From: a virus
Virus record (IMG/VR): IMGVR_UViG_3300018080_000348
Span: 1 to 37,298 of that record
Length of the DNA: 37,298 bases
Direction: 5' to 3' (one strand)
This document shows positions 27,996 to 35,247 of the stretch, one piece after another; the stretch's first letter is position 1, and each line of letters begins with the position of its first letter. The notes beneath the pieces were generated by a model. That model did no database searches. It was given only the letters and a program-made list of their open reading frames with translations, and had not been told where the DNA came from. A program made the position numbers and the translations under genes.

Positions 27996-30053
27996 ATGGC
28001 TTACAGAACAGATTTGGGTATTATTCAGGCATTTGATGAGTACTATAACGAGGCTTATTATGCGTGGGACCCATTTTTCCCAGAGGCAGAAAAAGATTTA
28101 CGATTCTATTTAGGTGATCAATGGGACGAATCTGAGAAGCGTGCTCTTTTTGCAGAGGGAAGAAACACGTTTGTTTTCAACCGTATTCGTCCTGTAGTCA
28201 ATATGATTACTGGATATCAACGACAACACCGTCTTTCTTCTGTCGTTGTTCCTGTAGAAAATTCCGATCAAAAAACAGCGGACCAACTATCTGAGTGCTT
28301 AATGCATGTTATGAGCTACTCAGATGGATATAGGGCTATTAGTGATTGTTTTTCTGGCGCTGTTAAGACTGGTTGGAATTTAGCATCTATTTGGCTTGAT
28401 TATCGAGAAGACCCAATTAACGGTGATATCAAGTTTGCTAGAGAGCCGTGGAATGGTTTTATTCTCGATCCGTATTTCACAAAGCTTGATTTGTCTGATT
28501 GTTCCTACATTCTTAGAAGAAAATATTTGAGTGTAGACCTCGTAGCTTCTTTGTTGCCTGGACAAGAGAAGGAAATTCATGCTCTTCATCGAATAGGGTG
28601 GGAGAGAGATGATAAGTTCACATGGCTTCCTTATCAAAGACAGCCGAATGGACAGGATTTAATGGCATATAACGAGTTTTATATGCCTAGATGGGAAACT
28701 CAAAGAGTCGTCGTTGATATGGAAACAGGTCGTTTCAGCGACTGGGATGGTGATGAGGAAGATTTTGCGCGCCTTAAATCTATTAATCCGGCTTTTGAGC
28801 TTACATCAAGACAAAAACGTGTCATTGAGATGCATATTATTGTTAATGACCAGGTGATGCGTACGGAAACAAACCCATACGGTTTGAATTGTTTTCCTTT
28901 TGTACCTTTTGTGTCGATTTGGGAGCCAGAAAGTGATCAGTGGGGCTTGAAGGTTCAATCTTTAATTCGCTGTATGCGCGACCCACAAAGAGAGGCAAAT
29001 AAACGTCGTAGTCAGATGACAGATTTGCTTGATAGCCAAATTAATTCTGGGTGGCTTGCTACTGAGGGTTCTGTGGTTAATCCGCGTAGTCTTTTCCAGA
29101 CATCGCAAGGAAAGGTCGTGTGGAGAAATAAAGATGCCGATCCTGGTGCTATTGAAAAGATTCCTCCAGCTCAGATTCCTCCTTCAATGTTCCAGCTACA
29201 GCAACAATTTGACGCGGATATCAAGGAAATTGCCGGTGTTAATGATGCTGCTTTCGGTGTGATGGAATCAGGAAACGAAAGCGGGGTGTTAACAATGCTC
29301 CGTCAGGGGGCAGCCCTTACAAACCTCCAGGACGTTTTTGACAATCTTAGAATGTCTCAAAAGCATCTATCGATGTTGGCTCTTAAACTTATTCAAGGTT
29401 GGTCTCCTGAAAAGGTTGCTCGAATCATCAATGAGGAACCTACACAGGAATTTTATAATCAAGACTTCACCAAGTATGATTGTGTGGTTCAAGAAGGTCT
29501 ATTAACAGATACACAGCGTCAGGTCTTCTTTAGACAACTTCTAGACCTAAAACAGCTTGGCGAACCTATTCCACCCATGCTTCTTGCGAAAGCCGCTCCT
29601 ATCCAAGGAAAATCAGAATATTACGAAGAGATGGAGAAATTCATCCAGCAACAATCTGAAGCTGCTCAAAAGCAGGAGACTGTTCAACAAGAGCTTCTTC
29701 AGGCTCAGAAAGACCTAGCCACATCTCAATCGCTCCAACAGGTTGCTGGAGCAAAAGAAAGGTTTACTCGTGCTGTGGCAAATATGGGTCTAGAAGATGA
29801 GCGCTCTTCTGAAGCTATACAGAACAGAACTCAAGCGGTCCTAGATCAGGTGAGGGCAATGAAAGAGCTTGAAGACATGGACTTGAAAACAGCTCAAGCA
29901 GAATTGGCGTTAGCAGCGATGTTACGAGAGAAGAACAGAAAAGAAGAAGAGATGTTGAAAGCTGACAACGTAAAAATTTCCGCTTCTGGCGGTGTTCAAG
30001 GACCAATAGGAGCATTAAACCAAAACCAGGAGACGCAAGATGCCCCAATATAA
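27996..30053 (+). CDS. Portal protein, P22-like
   Basis: The protein has 685 residues from the ATG at 27996; a GTG 21 codons upstream is possible but lies in the hairpin region. It carries the P22-type portal pattern: DLRFYLGDQW, FNRIRPVVNMITGYQRQ near residue 62, MRDPQREANKRRSQMTDLL, and an AALTNLQDVFDNL helix. The C-terminal 140 residues form long Gln/Glu-rich coiled helices like the P22 barrel. Twelve copies should form the DNA gate at the head vertex, bind terminase, and later carry the tail. It overlaps the next gene by 14 bases. Confidence 0.9.
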   Translation: MAYRTDLGIIQAFDEYYNEAYYAWDPFFPEAEKDLRFYLGDQWDESEKRALFAEGRNTFVFNRIRPVVNMITGYQRQHRLSSVVVPVENSDQKTADQLSECLMHVMSYSDGYRAISDCFSGAVKTGWNLASIWLDYREDPINGDIKFAREPWNGFILDPYFTKLDLSDCSYILRRKYLSVDLVASLLPGQEKEIHALHRIGWERDDKFTWLPYQRQPNGQDLMAYNEFYMPRWETQRVVVDMETGRFSDWDGDEEDFARLKSINPAFELTSRQKRVIEMHIIVNDQVMRTETNPYGLNCFPFVPFVSIWEPESDQWGLKVQSLIRCMRDPQREANKRRSQMTDLLDSQINSGWLATEGSVVNPRSLFQTSQGKVVWRNKDADPGAIEKIPPAQIPPSMFQLQQQFDADIKEIAGVNDAAFGVMESGNESGVLTMLRQGAALTNLQDVFDNLRMSQKHLSMLALKLIQGWSPEKVARIINEEPTQEFYNQDFTKYDCVVQEGLLTDTQRQVFFRQLLDLKQLGEPIPPMLLAKAAPIQGKSEYYEEMEKFIQQQSEAAQKQETVQQELLQAQKDLATSQSLQQVAGAKERFTRAVANMGLEDERSSEAIQNRTQAVLDQVRAMKELEDMDLKTAQAELALAAMLREKNRKEEEMLKADNVKISASGGVQGPIGALNQNQETQDAPI

Positions 30054-30231
30054 AGGCAACGACCGTTACATGGGCATGATGAAGGGTAAAACCGGAAAAG
30101 TCATGAAAAACCATGGTAACACTACGTCCATTGAAACGACTTCTCCTCAGAAGTTTGATATGGGCAGGCTACAGCGTTCTAACATGGAATATAAGGGTTA
30201 TTCCAAGAAGGCGTTTGATTACAAATACTAA
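30040..30231 (+). CDS. Small hypothetical protein after portal
   Basis: The product has 63 residues, AGGAG upstream. It is rich in Gly, Met and Lys (MGMMKGKTGKVMKNHG) and Tyr at the end. It has no recognisable domain. Location between portal and scaffold suggests a head-related role. Confidence 0.6.
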   Translation: MPQYKGNDRYMGMMKGKTGKVMKNHGNTTSIETTSPQKFDMGRLQRSNMEYKGYSKKAFDYKY

Positions 30232-30232
30232 T

Positions 30233-30266
30233 CTACCAATTCGGTAGCAACTGGTAGGAGATTGGT
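30233..30266 (+). other. Alternative hairpins around a ribosome site
   Basis: CTACC (30233-30237) can pair with GGTAG (30243-30247), or CTACCA with TGGTAG (30252-30257), or ACCAAT (30235-30240) with ATTGGT (30261-30266). The last two would enclose or border AGGAG, the ribosome site for the ATG at 30269. Confidence 0.3.
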
Positions 30267-30268
30267 AA

Positions 30269-30643
30269 ATGGCACAAGAGCTGAGAGAGACAGTTCAGGA
30301 GATGATGAAGGCAGACGATAAGGAAGTCCAAGACATTCTTAATCGTAGACCTTCTGGTCACTACTGGATTGTTATTCATCATAGACCGACCAAAATGCGT
30401 ATGGACACAGGTGAGTACGTCCTGGCCCGTATCGTGAAAGATTATGACAAAAAACCAAAGCCCATGTTGGGCACAGTCACCTTAGAGGTGAAAAACGGAG
30501 AAATTGTTGATCACAAAATAAACGTACACGACATGCCTATCGACATGGAACGTCTCGCACCATTTTTGGGCTCGCCAGAAGGCGCAGAAGTCCAAAAGGG
30601 GCGTTCAGATATTGCCGGAGCGTATGTCTACAACCAACTATAG
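30269..30643 (+). CDS. Conserved-looking head-cluster protein
   Basis: This 124-residue protein has a helical start (LRETVQEMMKADDKEVQDIL) and a beta-rich middle (HYWIVIHHRPTKMRMDTGEY, GTVTLEVKNGEIV). AGGAG is eight bases before the ATG. It lies between portal and scaffold genes. No enzyme motif; possibly a capsid assembly or minor head protein. Confidence 0.65.
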   Translation: MAQELRETVQEMMKADDKEVQDILNRRPSGHYWIVIHHRPTKMRMDTGEYVLARIVKDYDKKPKPMLGTVTLEVKNGEIVDHKINVHDMPIDMERLAPFLGSPEGAEVQKGRSDIAGAYVYNQL

Positions 30644-30679
30644 AGCCGCCATCTTAAGGGCGTAAGGAGAAAACTACAC

Positions 30680-31357
30680 ATGGAAAATCCAGTAGCAGAA
30701 ACGGGCGAACAAGCTGCGGACGCCGCCGGTCCGGAAGTTGTAGTGCAGGAACAGCCTCAAGCGGAGCAAATACAGGAGCAACAACCAGAAATGGTGCCTG
30801 TAACAGCTTTACAAGCAGAAAGGCGTGAACGACAACAACTTCAAGAGCAAATGAAGATGCTTCAAGACCACGTGTCTTTGATGCAAGCAAATCAGCAACA
30901 ACCTGCTCAAAAGCAGGATGAGATGGCTGGTTTGTCCGATGATGATGTTTTGACTGTCGGAGAGGCTAAGAAGTTTCTCGGAAAGATTCAGCATAATTAT
31001 CAAACAAGCGTCGAAGAGCTTCGTGTTCAGCAGAAGTATCCAGACTACAACGAGACGGTCACTAAGTACCTTCCCGATGTAGTTGCTAAAAATCCAGCGC
31101 TGAAGACCACTCTTCAGAATGATGCGAATAGATATGAGCTTGCTTACTTTTTAGCGAAGAATAGTGATTCATACAGAAATGAACACAAAGAGGAAAAAAA
31201 ATCTACCGATGCACAACGCATAGTTGAGAACAGCCAGAAGGCTGGGAGCTTATCGGCCGTAGGTAGTACAGCACCTCAATCGCAAATCAGTAATTACAAG
31301 AACATGTCTGACTCTGACTTCATGAAGATGGCCAACAGGAATCTGGGGAGATTTTAA
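30680..31357 (+). CDS. Probable capsid scaffolding protein
   Basis: This 225-residue protein sits directly upstream of the major capsid gene. It is acidic and Gln/Glu-rich at the front (QEQPQAEQIQEQQPEMVPVT), with a coiled coil (RERQQLQEQMKMLQDHVSLM), a helical middle and a basic, helical C-terminus (DSDFMKMANRNLGRF) that would bind capsid subunits. This composition and position are typical of phage scaffolds. AAGGAG precedes the ATG. Confidence 0.8.
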   Translation: MENPVAETGEQAADAAGPEVVVQEQPQAEQIQEQQPEMVPVTALQAERRERQQLQEQMKMLQDHVSLMQANQQQPAQKQDEMAGLSDDDVLTVGEAKKFLGKIQHNYQTSVEELRVQQKYPDYNETVTKYLPDVVAKNPALKTTLQNDANRYELAYFLAKNSDSYRNEHKEEKKSTDAQRIVENSQKAGSLSAVGSTAPQSQISNYKNMSDSDFMKMANRNLGRF

Positions 31358-31382
31358 CCAGAAAACTAAAGGAGGATAAAGT

Positions 31383-32324
31383 ATGGCTATTACTGATGTA
31401 GCAACTTTGCCACCAGCAGTGCGGGAATATTATGACCGACTTTTGCTCATGACGGCATACCCGCAGCTGATTCACACAAAATTTGCTCAAAAGCGAATTT
31501 TGCCTGAGAAGGAAGGGGATACTATTGTCTTTAGACGTTACTCACGTCTATCAACTGTTCCTGTACCTATTGTAGACGGTGTTACCCCTCCAGGGGCCGC
31601 TCTGTCTGCTACTGACATAAAAGCTCGCGTAGATTTCTACGGGAATTTTGTGACTATCACGAACCAAGTTGAGCTTACTGTTGAAGATCGTGTTCTCAAC
31701 GAAGCTGCAAGGCTTTTGGCTCAAAACCTTGGTCAAACTATTGACGAAGTAACGCGTGATGTTCTTGCTTCTGTTGCGACCGTAGTGGCTTGTAGCAATG
31801 GTGTGAACGGTTCTACGCCTACTGAACTCACGAAAGCCGATATTGATTCTGCTGTATTTACTCTATTAGGTAATGATGCAGAAATGATCTCAGATGTTGT
31901 CGTGGGTCGGGATGCCTTTGGAACAACTCCAGTTCGTCCGGCATTCTGGGGATATATTGATACTGCTCTTCTAGATGATCTAGAGGCCGTTTCAAACTTT
32001 GCACATAGCTCACAGTATCCTAACCAGCAGTCTGTTCTAGAGTCTGAATGGGGTACTACTGGAAACGTAAGATGGCTCTACACTAGTGTAGGAAGCGTTA
32101 CATCTTCAACTCCTGCAGTGTATAACAACTTTATCATTGGTAAAGAAGCATACGCTGTTGTGCACCTAGGTAGTGAAACTGGAGAGTTCTATGTGGAACC
32201 ATTAGGTTCTGCTGGTTCTGCCGACCCACTACACCAACGTGGTACTGTTGGATGGCAACATCCATTCGTCTCTAGAATCTTGAATGATTCATTTATGCTT
32301 AATTTAACTGCAACCCACAGCTAA
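31383..32324 (+). CDS. Major capsid protein, N4-gp56 family
   Basis: This 313-residue protein starts behind AAAGGAGG. The N-terminal pattern AVREYYDRLLLMTAYPQLIH, then FAQKRILPEKEGDTIVFRR, VDGVTPPGAALSATDI and GNFVTITNQVEL is that of the N4-gp56 family of HK97-fold capsid proteins. The family is not limited to N4 relatives. The C-terminus (GTVGWQHPFVSRILND) also fits. It forms the icosahedral shell together with the upstream scaffold. Confidence 0.93.
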   Translation: MAITDVATLPPAVREYYDRLLLMTAYPQLIHTKFAQKRILPEKEGDTIVFRRYSRLSTVPVPIVDGVTPPGAALSATDIKARVDFYGNFVTITNQVELTVEDRVLNEAARLLAQNLGQTIDEVTRDVLASVATVVACSNGVNGSTPTELTKADIDSAVFTLLGNDAEMISDVVVGRDAFGTTPVRPAFWGYIDTALLDDLEAVSNFAHSSQYPNQQSVLESEWGTTGNVRWLYTSVGSVTSSTPAVYNNFIIGKEAYAVVHLGSETGEFYVEPLGSAGSADPLHQRGTVGWQHPFVSRILNDSFMLNLTATHS

Positions 32325-32341
32325 TAGGAGGAGGTAAAGTC

Positions 32342-32935
32342 ATGGCACAAGTAAGAACTTTTACATGGACAAACCCAAATCCAGCGGTTGCTAGAGACCT
32401 AGACGTTGGATTTACTGTTGCGGAAATTACTACGGTAGACCGCACGAATGGTGGAAGCTGGTATTGGAATGATGGAATGGCCGATGCCGAAGTTTTAGAT
32501 GTTGATTCTGGAACTCTTACCACTACAAATGGTTTCACACCACTATCTGAAAGCGCAAATTATGGAGCAACGGTTTCGGGCTTCACGAACGCAAATCCTG
32601 GCGTCATCACTGTCGATGATACTGGGCCTGCTGGTTTTGCTGCTGGAGATACAATTACTGTAACGGGTGTTGCTGACGATCAGTCTGCAACTACTTTGAA
32701 TGGTACTTATACGGTTGCATCTGTTACCGCAACTACCATTACCACCGCTACCAATACGACTGCTTATAGCGTCTATGTTAGCGATGGTACTGCTGTGCGT
32801 GTTTCAGATACTAGTGGTGATGTTATTCCTACTGAAAACTTTGCACGTCGTGGAATCACTGTCGGCACCACCCCTGTAGGGGCGAACAGTGCGAACATGG
32901 TTGCAATTGTTGTTGGCAAGGAGACTGTTACTTAA
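32342..32935 (+). CDS. Capsid decoration-like protein with E1-FCCH-type insert
   Basis: The protein has 197 residues. Residues 1-60 are beta-rich (VGFTVAEITTVDRTNGGSWY). Residues 75-150 form a module like the E1-FCCH-type beta domain found in phage proteins (TNANPGVITVDDTGPAGFAA, then NGTYTVASVTATTIT). The same module occurs twice in the tail protein at 35247. Location right after the capsid gene, with strong AGGAGG, suggests a decoration or head-surface protein. Confidence 0.7.
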   Translation: MAQVRTFTWTNPNPAVARDLDVGFTVAEITTVDRTNGGSWYWNDGMADAEVLDVDSGTLTTTNGFTPLSESANYGATVSGFTNANPGVITVDDTGPAGFAAGDTITVTGVADDQSATTLNGTYTVASVTATTITTATNTTAYSVYVSDGTAVRVSDTSGDVIPTENFARRGITVGTTPVGANSANMVAIVVGKETVT

Positions 32936-32945
32936 TAATTTGAGT

Positions 32946-32985
32946 AGGGGGTGTTTTGGACCTCCATTGTCACCCTCTCTCTTTT
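32946..32985 (+). terminator. Terminator after the capsid operon
   Basis: AGGGGGTG (32946-32953) pairs over eight positions (one G-U) with CACCCTCT (32971-32978); an inner TGG/CCA is possible. CTCTTTT follows. The ACACACGGA box begins directly after. It would reduce transcription beyond the abundant capsid genes. Confidence 0.6.
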
Positions 32986-32994
32986 ACACACGGA
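32986..32994 (+). repeat. ACACACGGA box, copy 5
   Basis: Exact 9-mer; GGAG at its end is the ribosome site for the ATG at 33001. Confidence 0.6.
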
Positions 32995-33000
32995 GATAAA

Positions 33001-33318
33001 ATGACTGTAGAAGCACCAAAAGTCCAGAAGGATAAAAAAGATCGCCGTAAGGAATGGCTCAATGAAGAAGTTAGTGTTGAGTTCTTTAACCTTGAGGAGC
33101 CAGGTGTACCCCTTAAATTTAGTTATGGGAGTACGCGAAATCCTGAGACGTTTACATTGCTCCATGGCGGTAAATATAAACTGCGTAGAGAGATTGTGCA
33201 GCACATCGAATCTAGGCAGACACCTATTTGGTCTTATAGACCTGATGGGAAAGGAATTATGCAAAAAAAACTAGAAAGCTACAAATCTCGCTTTCAATGC
33301 AGACAAGTTTTTGATTAA
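33001..33318 (+). CDS. Head-tail region protein
   Basis: The product has 105 residues. The frame is open upstream to 32956, but that part lies in the terminator and box, and the ATG at 33001 has the ribosome site. A basic N-terminus (KVQKDKKDRRKEWL) leads to a compact domain (VSVEFFNLEEPGVPLKFSYG; SYRPDGKG is near, as WSYRPDGKGI). It might be a head completion protein by position, between decoration and connector genes. Confidence 0.65.
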   Translation: MTVEAPKVQKDKKDRRKEWLNEEVSVEFFNLEEPGVPLKFSYGSTRNPETFTLLHGGKYKLRREIVQHIESRQTPIWSYRPDGKGIMQKKLESYKSRFQCRQVFD

Positions 33319-33329
33319 GGGGAAAACTC

Positions 33330-34235
33330 ATGGCAGAATGGAATTTAGCGGAGATACGCAAAAAAACAAGACAGCTTAGCGGTAGGCTTTCTGTTGTTGA
33401 GCTTGGAAATACTCAGCTTGATGATTACATCAATAAGTATTTCCAGTTTGAGTTCCCTGCCGAAGTGAAGCTTAACAGAAACTATACTCTTCATGAATTT
33501 AACACGCAGGCGGATGTTCAAGATTATACATTCCCTGCGAATTTTACCAATTTCGTTCCTGAGGCAACGATAGATCGTCGTCAGCTTGAGTTCTATCAAG
33601 ACCCAGATAAATTTTATACCGAGAACCCAGAAAATGTTCAGAGGTTCTCTACATGGACAGGAGATGGCACGACGACAGCTTTCACTAACACGTATGGGAA
33701 TAATGTTCCAATTATTGCTGGAACTGTTCTTGTAGATGATACAGTAGAGGTTTTCACTGATGATGGAGCTGGTGTGCTCACCGGTGATCAGGGAGGTGCT
33801 GGGACTGTCGATTATACAACTGGCGCTGTTGCTGTTACCTTTAATACTGCCCCTACTAATGGACAGGTAATTCAAACAAGCTTTGTTCAATACATTGCTG
33901 GAACACCTGTTTCTGTTTTAATGTTCGATAACACATTCCGATTCAATCCAATTCCTGACCGCGCATATCGCTTTAGAATTAAGGCGTGGTCTCTTCTTTA
34001 TGTTCAACCTTCATCTGGCTCTAATAAGGTTTTATTTGAGTTTGCCGATGATAAGCCACTACAGGAAGAATGGGGCCCTGCTATTGCGTTTGGAGCTGCT
34101 AGAAGGATAGTTAGTGATTTCGGCGAGATGGATCGATATAGCGAGCTTACAGTGCTCTACAAGGAACAAATTAATTACATATTAACAAGAACTCATATCG
34201 ACCTGGAATCGACGAGGGCGTTGCCAATGTTTTAG
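33330..34235 (+). CDS. Probable head-to-tail connector / tail adaptor protein
   Basis: This 301-residue protein has an N-terminal helical segment (LAEIRKKTRQLSGRLSVVEL, NTQLDDYINKYFQFEFPAEV) as in phage adaptors that sit beneath the portal. An inserted beta domain follows at about 110-185 (TWTGDGTTTAFTNTYGNNVP, GTVDYTTGAVAVTF), then a helical C-terminus (EWGPAIAFGAARRIVSDFGE). The order resembles the adaptor or tubular proteins of podoviruses. The precise class is uncertain. The ATG follows AAGGGG. Confidence 0.7.
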   Translation: MAEWNLAEIRKKTRQLSGRLSVVELGNTQLDDYINKYFQFEFPAEVKLNRNYTLHEFNTQADVQDYTFPANFTNFVPEATIDRRQLEFYQDPDKFYTENPENVQRFSTWTGDGTTTAFTNTYGNNVPIIAGTVLVDDTVEVFTDDGAGVLTGDQGGAGTVDYTTGAVAVTFNTAPTNGQVIQTSFVQYIAGTPVSVLMFDNTFRFNPIPDRAYRFRIKAWSLLYVQPSSGSNKVLFEFADDKPLQEEWGPAIAFGAARRIVSDFGEMDRYSELTVLYKEQINYILTRTHIDLESTRALPMF

Positions 34236-34243
34236 GGGGTAGA

Positions 34244-34579
34244 ATGTATTGGGATAAAGATGGACAGGGTTATTTATTTGCCCCAAGTCCTGGTACACCA
34301 AAAGACACCAAAGCATGGAAAAAATTTAGGAAGTATGACTGTGAAAATCCCCAAATTTGGGAGAGATTTGTACAGATAACAAAGCAAGCATGGGATAGAG
34401 GGTTTCGAAAGATCGGAGCGCATTACATAATTCAAATTATGAGATGGGATACAGGTCTTAGAGCTCGAGATGAATATAAAATTGGAAACAATTATTTCCC
34501 ATACTATGCACGGAAATTCATGCTCGAATACCCAGAATATCAGGGGATGTTTGAGTTGAGGGCATTAAAAGGAGATTAG
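34244..34579 (+). CDS. Conserved phage protein of unknown function
   Basis: This 111-residue protein contains NPQIWERFVQITKQAWDRGF and NYFPYYARKFMLEYPEYQGM, a pattern I recognise in small proteins of many phages and prophages. The core (helix, then IIQIMRWDTGLRARDEYKIG) may bind DNA or protein, but no role is established to me. It sits among tail genes, preceded by GGGGG. Confidence 0.7.
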   Translation: MYWDKDGQGYLFAPSPGTPKDTKAWKKFRKYDCENPQIWERFVQITKQAWDRGFRKIGAHYIIQIMRWDTGLRARDEYKIGNNYFPYYARKFMLEYPEYQGMFELRALKGD

Positions 34580-34581
34580 AT

Positions 34582-35247
34582 ATGGCCTGGAATAAAGCAT
34601 TGCCGACGGATGCCGAAAAGATTAGGAATCTTGGCATTGTTATTCGGCCAAATTGGGAAGCTATCGAGGAAGGTGATGATGTTGGAGTTGGTAGCATGTT
34701 GCAGATGCGATCTGTTCAGTTGGATAACCGGACTGGTCTTGCCGCTAATAATGATCCCATTACTAATGCTGGGACTCATTATGTTTATAGCAAAGATGAT
34801 GGAGGTGGTGTCCAGGAAGGATTTATGAAAGATTCTGCTGGAAATGTCATTCAGATGACTAATGACGGTGGCATTGGCTCTGCTTCTACTACTATTCACT
34901 TCAATGATTTAACAAATGATGATGGAACAACTACCTATGATGAAAAAAATCTCGTTGCTTATTGGGCGACTGTTACCGCTGGAGGAAGCATTAGTGCTCA
35001 GAGCGGGGGATTGTCTGTTTCTAAAACTGGGAATTCTACTTATCGTGTAACGTTTTCTACCGCCCAATTGAATGCAAATTATGCCGTTAATGTTACAGCG
35101 AATCACAATCCTGGAAATCCAAGGATTTGTACGTATTACACTCCGACAACAGCGAATTTTAACGTAAAAATCGTTAATCAAAACGGTACACAAATTAGCG
35201 CTGGTGCTGCTTTTAGTGTCACTGTTTATGGAGGAAGACCAACGTAA
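34582..35247 (+). CDS. Short tail fibre/spike-like protein
   Basis: The protein has 221 residues. The N-terminus (KIRNLGIVIRPNWEAIEEGD) is a docking motif shared by several phage tail proteins. The middle is variable. The C-terminal 90 residues (WATVTAGGSISAQSGGLSVS, TYRVTFSTAQLNANYAVNVT) form a small beta-sandwich knob. Its stop overlaps the next start (TAATG). It is separate from the large fibre block and probably a short fibre or plug. Confidence 0.7.
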   Translation: MAWNKALPTDAEKIRNLGIVIRPNWEAIEEGDDVGVGSMLQMRSVQLDNRTGLAANNDPITNAGTHYVYSKDDGGGVQEGFMKDSAGNVIQMTNDGGIGSASTTIHFNDLTNDDGTTTYDEKNLVAYWATVTAGGSISAQSGGLSVSKTGNSTYRVTFSTAQLNANYAVNVTANHNPGNPRICTYYTPTTANFNVKIVNQNGTQISAGAAFSVTVYGGRPT

